A stretch of DNA of 64,000 nucleotides from Quillaja saponaria (GCA_029379385.1 CM055610.1:19989422-20053421), one strand, 5' to 3'. Positions 36,538-50,400 are shown, counted from the stretch's first letter. The notes: generated by a model not told the origin, from the sequence alone. Numbers and translations: made by a program.

Positions 36538-39500
36538 TTACACCATCACAAACTCCCCTTCTTCTTGTTCTTCTTGTTGCTCCAGCAAGAGTCCTTCCCT
36601 GTAGGGGAGAAGCGTTCGCTTTATTTCTTCTGCGCTGACCGTTTCATAATCCAATAGCAAATTTGCCAGTGCATGTAAGGCCTTCTCATGCTGAAGAAAT
36701 CTCAAACTAAAGTTAATAAGGTTGATACAATGTGCAAGCCATACAAAATTGCTCCCATGGTATTTTGAAAATTGAGGTTACCAATGATTAATCCATCAAA
36801 TTCTTAACCCAACAATGCTCATATAATTATCAAAAGATTAATGAAATCTAGGAACCCACAATGTATAATTAATCTCTAAAGATATCCATTGTATATTTGA
36901 ATATCCAAATGAGGGCTTATTTTACCAAGTTGCAGCTGATTTCAACCTCGATAAAAATATAATATAAAATCTAATCATGCGTGTACCAAGACTGCACTAT
37001 TCATTTGGGCCTTGCCTGGTCAATGCATTATTTCATCATGTCATTCTCAAATGTAAGGAAACAATTTTTTTCTGTTAATTTTATAAGGAAAATTGGTTAC
37101 TAAAAGGTGCACTTAACCTTATCAGATTAATAAAATAGTAGGTGTGGCAATCATGATTAAAACTACCAATGTAACAGTAAGTATCACTTGAAAACATAGC
37201 CTACAAAAAGTAGCAAGTATATACAACAGTGTAAACAATAAAAATAATATCACAAGAGTATATACTTGAGAAAAGGTATTAGCTAATTAATATTCTTCAT
37301 TTGAAATTTTCTATAATAGAAGGAATTCAAATAAAAAATTGAATATTTATATTTATTATTAAGATGTTACTTGTCTTGAGAAATCTTCATTAGTATACAT
37401 AAAGCATGTAAACCACCAAGTTACCATGGCAAAACCAAAATGGCATTTTATACATCTTGTGTAACAGCACCTTCACTCCAATTATTAGAATTTAAAGATC
37501 CAAGTGGTACTCCGTTTAGCAATACAGGAGGTAATGTTAAAGATTGTCCTAATCTGGAATCAGACAGATTGCTGAATTGCATAACCTTCTTATGAATCAT
37601 GGCCTATAATAAAATACTCAATTGGCCACATTCTAATTCTAATTACAAAAATATAAGCTTTCACGTTTTAAGCGTTTTAACTGTTTGACAAATAAATCAA
37701 TCAATTAAAACCCAGAAGCTATCATACATTATGAACAATCTAAATCCAAAACGATTTTAAGAAGGCATTTCATAGACAGGATTGCAGATGACATATCCCC
37801 ACAAGTTACCATGATGATGGCAGAAATTAAACCCCGTTCAGGGGAAGGAAAAGAAGGGGAAAAAATAGACAAAATAAAGAAAAGGTGTTCCTTTTAAAGA
37901 AAAAAAACTGTGAATTGTGCATACCTTCTTTAAAAGGGTTTTCACACGATCATATGCTTCTCTAAGGAGTTTCACAACCTGAGCATCAAATAACGATACT
38001 TAGATCCAAACATAGTTATTCTAACGTAACACCATTTACAAGGATCCAAATCCAGAAATAAACCTCTGCATCAATACGTGATTGCATTTCAGAACTTGGT
38101 CGGTCTTTTATATGAACCGGCCCAATTGCATCACTCATCCCACAATTGGATACCTAGTGAAGTAATGAACAGCAGTAAGCAGACAACCCCAATAAAGCCC
38201 ATTTCAAATGTATGTATTGTAAAAACTTCTAAGCAAGCTAAAGTGATGGAGAACGAAGTAATAGGATTTATGATTATCATAAATCCTATTACTTCGTTCT
38301 CCATCATAAAGACTCTGAAATGCCCTGGCAGGCAAGCTAATCATGGCACTAAAAGGAAACATACCATATATTGGGCAAGCTCAGTGGCTGTGTGAAGATC
38401 ACTACTTGCTCCAGTTGTGATATGATCCTGGCCAAAGACAAGTTCTTCTGCAACTCTTCCTCCCATACAAACATCAAGGCGAGCTAGCAACTGCTTCTTG
38501 GTAATTGATGTCTCGTCATTTGAAGGGAGCTGGGTGACCATCCCCAACGCAGACCCACGTGGCATAATCGTTGCCTTATGAATTGGATGTGCACCCTCAG
38601 TATTAAAGGCAACAATCGCATGGCCACTCTCATGATATGCAGTAAGCTGAAAAGTAAAATGTGTCAACAAACATAAAACACAATAGGGGATTCTCTATGT
38701 ATGATTCTTGGTACACCCAAAAAAGTCTAAAGTCTATAAAGTGGTTCAAGCTCACAGCCAATCTATATATTTCCTTGAGCTTTAGGACTGAGACCGACTA
38801 CTTTTGAAAAAAAAACCAGATGTTTGGTATTAGTAATCCAGGTCTAGTGCACCAAAGCATATAATGGAAACATTGTCACAACAATGCCACATGTAAATTT
38901 AAGCCATCAGTGGACCAACATTGAGGCCCATCAAGATGGTGATCCAAACAAAGATTGGAAACTTAATTTATGCCGAGCTGCACTAGGTCTTAATTACTGA
39001 GCTGATCCACCAGTGGCACATCAGGCTCAAGCACTAATTTAGTCATTCGCACATCCTTAGGTTAAAAAGAAAAATGTTTTCTATAAAAAAAGAAATAGCT
39101 GACTTGCTGGCTTTCGTCCTGACCCTCTACTGATTTAACCATGAAATAGCTCAATTTTGTAGAATTTTCCTGAAGGAAAAAATTGCAAGTACAAAAACTT
39201 CAGAGAATTTTTACTGTTACTAATTACCTAAAACTTCTTAGTGGTTTCTAAGTCTAAGGAATCATGTCGTAGGTTCTTAATTTATTAAATTGTAAATTCC
39301 TTATTGTGAGTCGTAGTCTTTGTAGGAGAAAACATATCAAAAATACTAGTTCTATGAAGTATTAAGATAAGGGAAATGCAACACTCCTAGTCCCAAATAG
39401 GAAGTGAGATGTGTGATTGTGTTGTATATAAGCTACAAGTCATCAATTACAAAGTAACTTTGGGTTAGTCATTTTGGGTAATGTGATTTTGGTCTTTTCT

Positions 39501-42500
39501 CAAGTTACTTGGGCTGGTTGGGCTACTTGGATGTTACAAATGGTATCAGAATATTAACCCTGCATGATGTGTGGATCACGCTGGGAAATACTATCCCCTC
39601 GTGATGTGTGGGTCACGTTGGGCCATGTTGTGCCCTCTTGATGTGTGGGCCATACTAGACAAACTGTGCATCGTCAGTTCCATTCCACCTCTAGTCTGGC
39701 AGAGAGGAAAACCTGAAAAGGTAATGGTGGCGACTCCGAAGGATGGTGGTAACAGCATGGTGAGCTATACCTATAATGGACCTATGTATCTGAAAATCCA
39801 CATCACGTAGGGGGGGGCACTGGTAGGGGACTTGACAAGGACATGAATGATTAAAGTGGGGAATATAGTAATATCCTATTCCCACATTGAAAGTGGGAGG
39901 TGTGATTGTTTTGTATATATACTACATGTGTCCAATTACCAAGTAACTCGAACTAGCTATTTTGGGCCATATGCTTTCAGTCCATTCCCAATTTAATTAG
40001 GCAAGTTGGGGTACTTGCGGTGTTACTAGAAAGTTATAAAGGCAATCATTGTTTCTCATTGTACTCATAATGTGTAACAATTTCAAACTTTGACTTACAA
40101 TGGAAAATCAAGGCTTTGAGAGTAAGACAAGTTAGCGTTCTCCACCCACCCACCCACCTTTTTTCTTTTCCCTTTTCTGCCTAAATTCTTCCTACAACCC
40201 TTTCTTTTGATATGAGCCACTCTTTTGCCTCAAAATCAACAACTTTGCCCAAAAATGAATTTAAGACTTCAAACCCTCATAGTACAATCTCCAGCTTCTG
40301 ATTTTTTATTTTTTGAAAGATAAGCCCGTTGCAGCAGATGTAGGTGGATGACCAAATCTCTCCTACATCACCTCCTCTTTTAAGCACAGATGAAATATGT
40401 GTATTCTAAAAGGTGTCATCCTAAGGACATGTTACATCCTCCAATTTTTGGAAACTAAGTTACTAATTTTGGGATGTTTTAAATGCTAATTCTTGCATCC
40501 TCAAAATCTTCATCAATCACGAAGAAGGAAAAAAAAAAAAATTTCTTTGCAGCGGTCAATAATTTAAGGTTTCACCAAAACCCTCCCTCTTATTTTGCAA
40601 ACATATTATTTTAGGTTTGATAACTCAAACTCACTTCTCTTCTTTCTGTTTTAGTGTACAATGTAGCGGGTGACACCCATGAACAATATCGGTGAACAAT
40701 AACTGTATGGTTGTTTTGCTTGCTGACTGATGGTTAATATCCGTGTTTGGTTCGTTGATTGTTTTGCTTCATTGGCACAACCTCATTCAAGTTTGAAAAG
40801 TTTCAATATTCCCTTTCTGTTGTTGTTTGTATTGTTGGCTCCAAAGTTGTTTGACTTTGTTTTTCGACTAGAGCAGTTCTCAGCAGATGTTGTTGCCATG
40901 TGGCATTTAAGTTATGTGAGGTATGATGCAAGGCACATAGTTGTTTGTGCATCTAATTTTGTTTCAGGCACAAAGACGAGTGAAGTTTAACCTATTGTTA
41001 GGTTGTTGTATGCGAGGGGAGTGTTGAGAGTTTTGATACTTGGGTTTTACTTGTATAAACTTGAAGAGAGAGTGTTAGAGTATATGTTTTAGTGTTTAGT
41101 CCACATTATTTAGATATGATAGTCTTGTGTTATTATTTTAATACAAATAAAACTAATGGGTGTAGTCATTGATAATTCAAGCTACAAACCTTTCATATCT
41201 CTATTTTATTTAACACATAGAAATAGTGAAGCCAGAAGATTAGAAAATGACTATATGGATGAACTTGGTCACATAATCAACTAACAAGCCACATTGCCTC
41301 GTTTTTAACGCACATACCTTTTTTGACTCTTCTGATATAAACATAGTTTTCCGCTCTGTACCCATAACTATCCTGTCTTTTGCAAACTCTAACTGTGTAG
41401 CAGTTAATTTATCCGCACCTTCAACGGCAGCTTTTATAGCAGCAATATTTACCAAGTTTGCAAGATCTATAATGAAAATTGGATAAGTTCATCTCAATGG
41501 TATTTGGATAGGGGTAGGGGGAAGAATAAGACAAATATGGTGAATTTTAACGAAGATGTTCATTCAATATAGTATATGAAAACTCACCTGCACCGTTGAA
41601 TCCCGGGGTGCCACGAGCAACTGCATTAACATCTACATCATCGGCCATTGGTTTATCTTGTAGGTAAAGCTGCAATATTTCTAGACGACCACGTACATCT
41701 GGGTTTGGAACAACAATCTGAAATTGGGTACTCATTAGTTTTCTAAGTTTGCAAAACAATCAAACAATAATAATGACATAACTCTTACAGAATACAGACA
41801 TGCATGATAATTTTAGATCACTTTAGATTGACTGGAACTATTAAATAAGATCATGCAAGAGACAGAGTACACAGGTGTTTAGGATAATATATATGAAAAG
41901 AATTATCATATATTGCAGCTTTTTGCATAAATTAGAAACTAACGAAGAAGGGACCAAAGTAACTCCAAAACTGAAAGAATGAAAATCATTTACAATGGTT
42001 TACAGGTGACAATAGAACTTACATGCCTATCGAATCTACCTGGCCTTGTTAAAGCTGGATCAAGAATATCGGGCAAGTTTGTTGCGGCCATCAATATTAT
42101 TCCCTATAGAAAAGGATACTGTATGAAAATTTAGAAAATCAGAGAGGAATTGACATTATAAGATATTCAAAATCTACCTCATTCTGCTCAAACCCATCCA
42201 TTTCCACAAGCAGTTGATGCAATGTCTTCTTTGTATGGCCCTCCCACTGTTTCCGAGTAGATCCAACAGCATCTATTTCATCAATGAAAATGATACAAGG
42301 AACCTACAAATGGCGAAGTATGTCCCACAATCAGAAACAAAGAAGTACCAATTTATGTCATTGGAGCCTCTCAGAATAAAAAGGAGAATATGAAGGGACC
42401 ATTGACATGTGATAACACTATAAATAGAGAACCGCTGTGTTCTTCGCAAGTAGCAGATTTCTCAGGCTCCGCGGAAAGACTAAAATTATCTTAATTTTAC

Positions 42501-45500
42501 CCAGCTTCTACAACTTGACATTTTGATATCCCCTTACATTTCCAACAGCCTCTCATCTAAAAGATTAGCAAATAGTCATAGAATAAAGCCTATGGTACTT
42601 GACAACAAGAAACTGCTAACAGCATGTTGGACTGTGCCCTAAGATAATCTTATATTTCTCCTCGCCTGGTTATCATTGTTTTTACAAGTCAAAGTTCTTG
42701 GTAACACTACAAGTATTGCATTATCAATTTTGGTACTCTCAACAGAAATCTCCAACTTTGAACTGAGTTTTTCACATTGAATGGCATTATTTTAAAATAA
42801 AATAATCAGATAATTAAATAGATCAAATATTGCATTTCAAGTATCATGGAAACCATATTTTGCTTTGAATATGAAAACCTTTTCAGTAAACATGCAACTA
42901 AAATCTCCCAATAAAATCATTAGATAGAGATTGCAATTAAAGTATCACGGCAACCACATTTTCTTTCGTGCTCAACTGTCAGAATAGAATCCCAGAAACA
43001 ACAAACCTTCTTTTTGGCAACTTGGAACAATGATCTTACACGTCGGGCACCGACCCCGACAAACCTACCAATAGAAAAAGTAATATAGTACTCAGCATCC
43101 TAAAACCTGAACTATTACATGTGCAAACTACTAAGAGTATACATAAAAAGTTCGACATTTGTTTTACCAATGCTGAATGTTACAAATATAACATAGAGAT
43201 GTCAGAATGGGAGATCTAAGGTGATGATGAGAAACAACAAAAGTGTCCAATATGGTGATATTGCATTTTTCCATTTACGGAAGAAGGTTGAACCAACCAG
43301 ATCAATCTCAGCTGAACAATAAGGACGCTCCATTAAGAACCCAACATTTCATGAACTCAGTGAAAGTATTTGAAGTTAAAAATGCCGAGCTCATTATATT
43401 AAAATGGATAAAGGAATTTGGTCAGACTGCACAACAGGGCAGGTATCAGCTGTATTGCACGCAAAGTATAGCCCAATGATTTGGTGACACTTAACATTTA
43501 GTTGGGTCCCATTTTGTACGAATCATTAAAATGCAGAGGACTTCTGATCCTTAAAACCTCAAGCACTGCTATTAAGAGGACTTATGAATATGGTCAATAC
43601 CTGTAATAAATTTACGATTGAACTGGATTAATATTGCTCAAGGGGACCTAATGATCAGTGATACATAGGCATCGTTTCAATGTTCATACCAATAACCAAT
43701 ATATATTCATCAATCACCATAAAAGAATAGCATATTATCATTCTTTTGTCAGACCATAATCTCAAGTACCTGAAATATTCCTTTTTCATGCTTATCATAA
43801 TTATTTGGCAAAATAGGCAGTGATTCTCATGGCTCCTACTCTCAAAGACAACATGTAGAGTGTACTGATATTTTAAGTTACCTGAAACCTGGAAAGTAAA
43901 AGATGACTTACATTTCCTCAAATTCAGATCCTGCTCTATAGAAAAACGGTACTCCAGCTTCTCCAGCAATAGCCTTCAAGGTCCCAGATAAAGCAAATGC
44001 TATCAGGATAACTTATTAAATCTGAATAGATTAAATCAAACGTGTTGATAATAAGGGAGAGTTTTATGTGGACTTTATGAATGCTAAAGAAGCAATATAA
44101 AAATGTGATTGTCAAAAGAAAAATAGAAAGAAACAGACACGCAGATCAAAGAAGAAGATAGACACTGTCAACATATACACGCAGAAGCATCTATACATCC
44201 ATACAAAAGAAAAGTACATAAAAGGAATTAAATAATTACAATTAAAAGAGTATTGTCCTTTTCTCTTCACATACATTAGTAATCAACAATAAGCCATTCA
44301 TTTCACCCAAAAAGGGAAAAAGGATATATATGTATGTGCGTGTATTTATATCCCATATGACGGAATATTTGCATATAATAAGAGAAAGAGCACACGACCT
44401 TTGACAAGATAGCTTTCACAAATTTAATTGAAACCATATGAAGCATGGATACAGATACAAATACGAGAATCCGATACGATACGTATCTGACACGAGAATA
44501 CATCAATTTCTTAAAAACAAGAATACGATACGTTAAGGATTCGTTCAATTAAATAATTTTAAATTATATTTTATATATATAATTTATAACATAAAGTGGT
44601 AATTCATAACATACAATTATCTAAAAAGCATAAATTGAACAAATTCATCATATAGTAGTTATCAAACAAGTACAATTCATAACATACTGGTCCAACAAAC
44701 ACAATTCATTACATCAAATTTTTCTCTAATTAAAATTAAAAGAAAATCCCAAAAAAAAAATAAAAAATTATGCAACAATAATGGATTCAATGCAAACTCC
44801 ATCATATATTCCCACAGATGCAAACTTTATAAAAGCTTTTACAACAGCAACAAAGGAAATAAACATAGACTAGAACATAAGGAGAATAACTTCATAAGCT
44901 AATATGGAATAAAAGAAACAATAAACAATGCACATCAATTCTCATAAACCTTAAAAGAGCTAACAACAACAAGCTTCGGAGCCAACAACATATAGATTCT
45001 GGATCACTGCCAATGAGAAGTCCATAACACCATTTTTCAGACAAAGAGTAGGGGAAGTGAGAGAGGGAGATAAAAGTGGAGGATTACTCACTGGGAAGGA
45101 AGCTTTGGAGGCCTCAATAGTGATTGTTGAGAATTGGACTGTCACAGGCTATGGAGAAGATGAATAACCTGAGAACTTTAAAGCTTCGACAAGCAGTGAA
45201 GATGAAGAACAGTTTGAAAATCAGAAGAAGCTTCAAACTTAGGAATGGCGAATCAAAAGCTGCTTCAACGATACAAATCCGGTGAATCGACAATTGTTAA
45301 TGGAGAATAAAGACACAGAGGAGAGGAATTCACGAAGAGAAGAAGTAAAAATGAACAAAATGCAATGTTTTGGTGTCAGCCAAAAACATGGCGTCGTATC
45401 TGAGTCATGTCCCGCCATATCCGAGTCGTGTCCTGCCGTATCCGAGCCGTGTCCTGCCGTATCCGAGCCGTATCGAATTTAAAAAAATTAAAAAAGGTAA

Positions 45501-48500
45501 TTATGGATACTAATATGATACATATCCCAGTGTATCGGAACCGTATCCGTGTCAGATACATACTCGACACGGATACAACCTCCAATCTGAAGTATCTGTG
45601 CTTTAGAGTTGAAACCTCATTATGAAGAGACAAAAAACAAAACTTATGACAACTCATTCTACATGGACAATCCAGGAGGAAAGAAAAGAATGTAATCAAG
45701 GTCTAGAGGTATCTAGCTCTCTTTGTTTTAATGGAATGCGGGAAATATTGGATTGGAGTAATCACAGATTTATTAAAACGGACATTTGTTTTTTACCATT
45801 GCAGTAATAATCAAGATGATTACGATAGAAACCATAATGTTAGACATATCAGACTGAAGGACAAACTCCTAAGATACATTTTTAAGAAAGAATCATGGAA
45901 CCCTTCGTTGTGTTTGTCTTGTATCCGGTTGGGCCAAAATTTCGTAGTACGACCCACTGATAATTATGACCCGAGAGTTAAGTTTTAGTGAATTTTGATC
46001 TCTCCAGTGAGGACGTAGGCTAGATTGAGCTGAACCTTGATACATCTTGTGTTTTTTCTTTTGCTTGTTTTTCTTTTTCAGTTTTAGATTTCATCTTATT
46101 CTCACTTCTGTTTTAACACCCTTAGAAGCATATAGAAGGGCACATGACTTGCTCAAGCTCCAAGGGTAAAGAACATCCTAAAAGTAGGGAAAAAACATCT
46201 GATGCACAACATATACACATACAACAACTAACCAACCTTAGCTAGCAGAGTTTTTCCAGTTCCAGGTGCTCCTGTCAAAAGGATTCCCTGCAAATATGGA
46301 TGTGTTAGGCTCACATAATGGATGAAAACAAAAGCATACCAAAAAAATAAGTGAATATTAAAGGAAAAACATTTTAAAGAGAGAAAAAGAAGAAGATCAT
46401 CGGCAGTTTATACAATAGCAATGAGAAAATTATAATACTTAGATAAACATCATAACTAAGAGCTATCACACTTGTATTTTTCCCAGGACACACTTGCATA
46501 AATAGATAAAATCAACATGGTACCAGCTAATATACAAGGAGGGAAGCCTAAAGCCTCAAAATAGGAGATAGGATTGAATACTCATATGGCGAGGTCAACA
46601 TGTTTAGGTGAAGTAAACAACAAATGAGAAGTACCAGAGAGAAAAAAATGTTACAAAAATAAATCAACCTTTGGTAACTTTCCCCCAAGGCGAGTAAACT
46701 TGGATGGATTTCTAAGGTACTCCACTACTTCCTCAAGCTCCTGCTTGGCATCATCACAACCTTTGACATCCTTAAATGTTTTGACATTCTGCAAGGAAGG
46801 GAAAGAAAAGAAGAAAAGAAGAAAAATGTAAAAAGAAAAATCTTACATAGGGTAGAATGGAGAACAACAAATAATTTCAGCATACCAGCAGCTCCTTGAT
46901 GACATAGCATTTCCTATATTACTATCAGCCAAATCATGAGAAAGTACCATACACGTATTAGATAGTATCCCTTTGTTTACTAACTTATTTCACCTCTCAT
47001 CCAATAGATTCATCAATAAACACAACTTCTCCACTTATCCACTCATAAGCTACTATCATATATTTTCTGATAAATACAAAAAGCAGCTGCACAGCTATAG
47101 TTATGGAATGTTACAATCTAATTATTGTAACAGAAGTTAGAATGTTAACCTTCTCTGGCTTCACTTCTTTATTCAACTCCTTTGGGGCATAGGAAGAACT
47201 TGAGCCAACGCCTGAAGCTCCTATTCCACCCAAGCTTCCAATGTATTTCTGAAGTGCAGCTGCACCCATCACCCTGAGAATGAAATACCACAACCCATAA
47301 TCTAAGATAAGACTAGCTTCTTTAGAGAGAGATGAGATGGGAAAGAGGAGAGAGAGAATACAGAAACTAAGGACTCATACCACACCAATCCCACAGCAAC
47401 AGTAAATAAGATAGTTGAGATAAGCTCTTGTGCAAAACGCGACTTGTTCAACACCTTAGGATCAACCTAAAGGATGAAAGACCTGGTATTAAGTTTATGT
47501 TCACAGAACAAACAAATGAAAAGAAATGATCTTGACATACAGTACAATTTATAACTGCAATTCTGTACAATGAAAGACTATGCAAAAAGCGCACACACAC
47601 ACACACAAATACATTACTCTCCTACTAAAGGTCCAAAACCACTTTTTTTTTTATTAATCCTTACCATGACCACATGTAATGGCTGCTTTTCAGATACTCC
47701 AGGATTCACAAAAGGTTCATCCATGTTACCTGACGCACGTTGCTTCAATTCTTGCAACTGCATGTAGATGCTAATCATCAGTCACAGACAATACCACATT
47801 AAGGGGAAAATGAGTTCAGTCAAATTATTTAAATAGAAAAAATGTTGTGAAAAAAAAAAGGAGTTAGCTTCCTTCTTGTCATTACAAATATTTTCTATAC
47901 AGTTACAAGTTCATGGAGAATAATAGAAAAGTTGAGATCTGTTCGATAATAAAAATTTTGTTCAATTTGTCTCAAGTTGATGATTTTCATCTACCTAAAG
48001 CACTAGGACCATGGTTACACTTGACAATATGATGAACCTATTCAGAAAAATTTCTGTGGCTCTACCTCCTCCAGAAACAATGATAATAACAAGAATCATA
48101 GTAACAATATTACAATGACAATCATAATAATCACAAATACAAGTATGACAGTAAAAATAAAAACAACGCAGAAAAGAGACACAGCTTATCAGTCCAAGCA
48201 AGGCTTTAAAAATAACAGGTAAAACCATACAAGTATGGGAGAATAAGTGTTCTAAAGTTCATACAGATTAGAAATGATAATAATATAAAATAAAACAAAC
48301 CATCACATCAAATCTGATCCTGAGTCATATGACAGGACTTCAAGTGATTGCCAAGAACATAGAAGATGACCAATTAGAGCAACCATGAAATTAATTTAAT
48401 GACTAAGGAAATTGATGAAAAAGCTGAAAATAGAATAAAACAACAGCTATATGAACTTTCTTGGAAGCAACTGACTGGTTACTTAAAAATATAGTTAGTG

Positions 48501-50205
48501 TGTTGTGCAGATAAAAGTAAAAACAAATGTCAACTAACCATGCTGTCTTATTAACGGTCAGCAATATATTTGTTAATTGTACCCCATTTGTACTTGATAC
48601 CAAGTAAATACCGATTGTATGTACCAAACAAAATACGACTAAAATGAAAAATGTATTGAGTGGGCAGTGAAACTCAAAGAATATATCTATACATTACCAG
48701 CATAGGAAGACTAGAAGTTTTTCCAGATTCTTCATCTGGAAGATACTCAGAAATAGAATTAGTGACCACAAGAGCTCGAAGATATTCCGCAACTCCTCCA
48801 CTGTCTACAATGTGATCCCTTTGTTCAAAACGCTTGATGACAGACTCAGGACTAAAAAAGCCAGAAACATTAAATATAAATAACGAAAAATAGAGAAAAC
48901 TAGTAACAGATTCAGAAATTAAAAGTCAAAATTAGAGTAATCTTGTGATTGTTCTAATGTGAAACTAATTTATAAGCACTTAAAACATATCATACATGTT
49001 TAATTGAGCCCAGAAAGGGATACGAAAATCCAGTACCACTCATGGAGAAAGAAACAGTTGAGCCCTTCTGTCAGCATGAACTACATCTTGGTGGCTCTAT
49101 TTGATAATAAAACATTCAATATTTACTTTGTTACTTTATTTTCTTAGTAGCCAACAAGAATCATAAAATGCAAAAATGGAAAAATTTATAATAGGACACA
49201 GTTAAAATTGCGAGCCTGAATTGGGCCAAACAGGAAACTGATACAATATCCTGAATTGGAACTAGGCCTTCCGTTTCTAACTTCCAAATAAACGTAATGT
49301 AAAACATAAGAATTCATGAACTAGATTTCTGATTTCCATTTCCTTACATTAATATCTCATCAAGCAAACAGATGACAACAAAATTATAAAAAGCCAAACC
49401 TTTATTTCCATCTCTGCTGCTTTATCTGTAAGCTCGGGTGCTTGAGCAGCACTGCTGCTGGTTTCTTTTGATCAATGGGAAATCACTCACTTATACACAC
49501 AAGCAAAAAAGTCAACAACAACAACATTGCCTACCTGTGCTTATTGAGCTCGGCTAGCAAAGCAGTCTGCTTTGCCGCATCCTTGGGATTTGCGTCTGCT
49601 TCTGCAATGAAGCGCTCCAAGTTCTCCTGATGCCAAAATGGCCACCAATTCAACCAATTAGATATCAGCTTCTCAATCCCTTTTCTTCCTCTCGCCCACA
49701 AGCCCATTAAGAACACTACTAATGGTATTCTGGAGTCCCCGGCTTCCTTCCCTACCAAATTTCCACCTTTTTCTTCACTTTCCACCAGCTTCTCACTCCT
49801 TCCCTCACTACCCACTTCTTTCCTGTCCAACTCAATTTTGGAATTTCCATTATCAATTTCTACAATCCCCGATTCTTTAAAATCCGAAACCGAATTCTCT
49901 TCCAATACATTTAAACTTCCTCCATCATTTTTATTAACATCCAAATCCTTAGCTTCCGAATTCGAATCACTTCCCAAAGGATTCGACCCGGAGCTCAAAT
50001 CCACGTTATCGGGTCGCAAAATGCAAGCAATAATATGCAGACAGTGTGAGCGAAACTGTAAATTACAGAAACCGGAGTTGAATAATGCAGAGGCAGAAAG
50101 TTTCGAGAGAGAAGAGTGATGGTAAAGTCGTTGCTTTGAAGGCAAGGAAGACGTTAGAGAAAAATAATAAGGTTTGGATAGAAGTGACGCTTGCAGAGTA
50201 GCCAT
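36538..50205 (-). CDS. FTSH11: FTSH11-type ATP-dependent zinc metalloprotease
   Basis: Membrane AAA+ protease of plastids/mitochondria that degrades damaged membrane proteins; Arabidopsis FTSH11 is needed for thermotolerance (family knowledge). Exons 5' to 3': 50205-49535, 48851-48698, 47757-47665, 47466-47381, 47273-47150, 46788-46669, 46287-46237, 43973-43912, 43064-43007, 42303-42178, 42103-42023, 41717-41588, 41466-41318, 38646-38365, 38153-38064, 37978-37925, 36690-36538. All phases agree and give 827 aa. Features: Ser-rich N-terminal transit region, transmembrane segment about 318-342, Walker A GAPGTGKT 422-429, Walker B IIFIDEID 477-484, second region of homology with R535 and R538, zinc site HESGH 640-644 with a probable third ligand D718, and an acidic Glu/Gln C terminus. 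All catalytic motifs are intact. Introns carry mobile elements (listed). Start [11 protein letters not shown] matches the FTSH11 N terminus known to me. Confidence 0.95.
38239..38311. repeat. 63-bp perfect palindrome flanked by TAAAG repeats
   Basis: Two 31-bp arms (38244-38274 and 38276-38306) are exact reverse complements with a single T between them. The outer flanks are both TAAAG (38239-38243 and 38307-38311). It lies in the 211-bp FTSH11 intron between exons 14 and 15, about 60 bp from the exon 14 donor. Confidence 0.9.
39355..40028 (+). mobile_element. TRIM-like short LTR retrotransposon in an FTSH11 intron
   Basis: Two related blocks of about 180 bp, 39355-39538 and 39844-40028, share an ordered set of segments (CCTAKTCCCA.., TGTGATTGTKTTGTATATA.., AATTACMAAGTAACT.., TACTTGSRTGTTAC). 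Two bases after the first lies TGGTATCAGA (39541), the usual plant primer-binding site complementary to initiator tRNA-Met. The inside is only about 300 bp and has no reading frame for gag or pol. The LTRs differ substantially, so the insertion is old. Element ends and target duplication are uncertain. Confidence 0.7.
39565..39660 (+). repeat. 37-bp tandem repeats inside the TRIM-like element
   Basis: Units start at 39565, 39602 and 39639 (last one partial), each beginning TGATGTGTGGRYCA. They form most of the left internal domain of the TRIM-like element. Confidence 0.75.
44428..45616. mobile_element. hAT-like non-autonomous element, about 1.17 kb, in an FTSH11 intron
   Basis: The 8-bp direct repeats TTGAAACC at 44428-44435 and 45609-45616 enclose 44436-45608. 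The inner ends are imperfectly inverted (left GAAGCATGGATAC; right end reverse-complemented AAAGCACAGATAC). Subterminal regions on both sides are dense in GATACG/GTATCC-type words. An 8-bp duplication fits the hAT superfamily. No transposase frame is present. It occupies most of the intron between exons 7 and 8. Confidence 0.6.
45396..45475 (+). repeat. 21-bp tandem repeats inside the hAT-like element
   Basis: Units begin at 45396, 45417, 45438 and 45459 (last partial), consensus GTATCCGAGYCGTGTCCTGCC. They give a spurious open frame coding a SEPCPAV repeat, which I do not regard as a gene. Confidence 0.85.
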
Positions 50206-50400
50206 TGCTAGGGTTTATCACTTGCTTTGTTCTACTCCCTCCTCTCTCTCTAGACGTCTGTATTGGGGTAGAGAGAGAAGATTGGGGGTGAGAGAGAGGG
50301 AGAAGATTAAAGAGGGAGAATAGGAGGTAACCAACCGTAACCTTATCTAGGAGACAAGGACTATGATTGGACCATGATTGGAATTGGCGCCGGCTTTGGT
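50206..50400 (-). promoter_or_regulatory. FTSH11 promoter-proximal region
   Basis: Upstream of the start codon the sequence is CT/GA-rich (50225-50310). It then has three CCAAT boxes on the minus strand (ATTGG on the plus strand at 50366, 50377 and 50383) and a GGCGCC-containing word (TTGGCGCCGG, 50384-50393). The transcription start cannot be fixed. Confidence 0.45.

Noticed and set aside
39571..39810. Plus-strand open frame of 80 codons
   Set aside because: It lies inside the TRIM-like element and is generated partly by its 37-bp tandem repeats. It has no gag or pol similarity.
43655..43969. Minus-strand open frame overlapping FTSH11 exon 8
   Set aside because: Different frame from the AAA domain exon at 43973-43912; mostly intron sequence.
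45282..45482. Open frame with a SEPCPAV repeat
   Set aside because: It is a translation of 21-bp tandem repeats in the hAT-like element. Both strands are open there for the same reason.
49405..49462. Possible extra FTSH11 exon (58 nt, minus strand, with plausible acceptor and donor)
   Set aside because: It would end in phase 0, but the next certain exon (48851-48698) must be entered in phase 2. Direct joining of exon 1 to 48851 gives the expected KHSPESV sequence.
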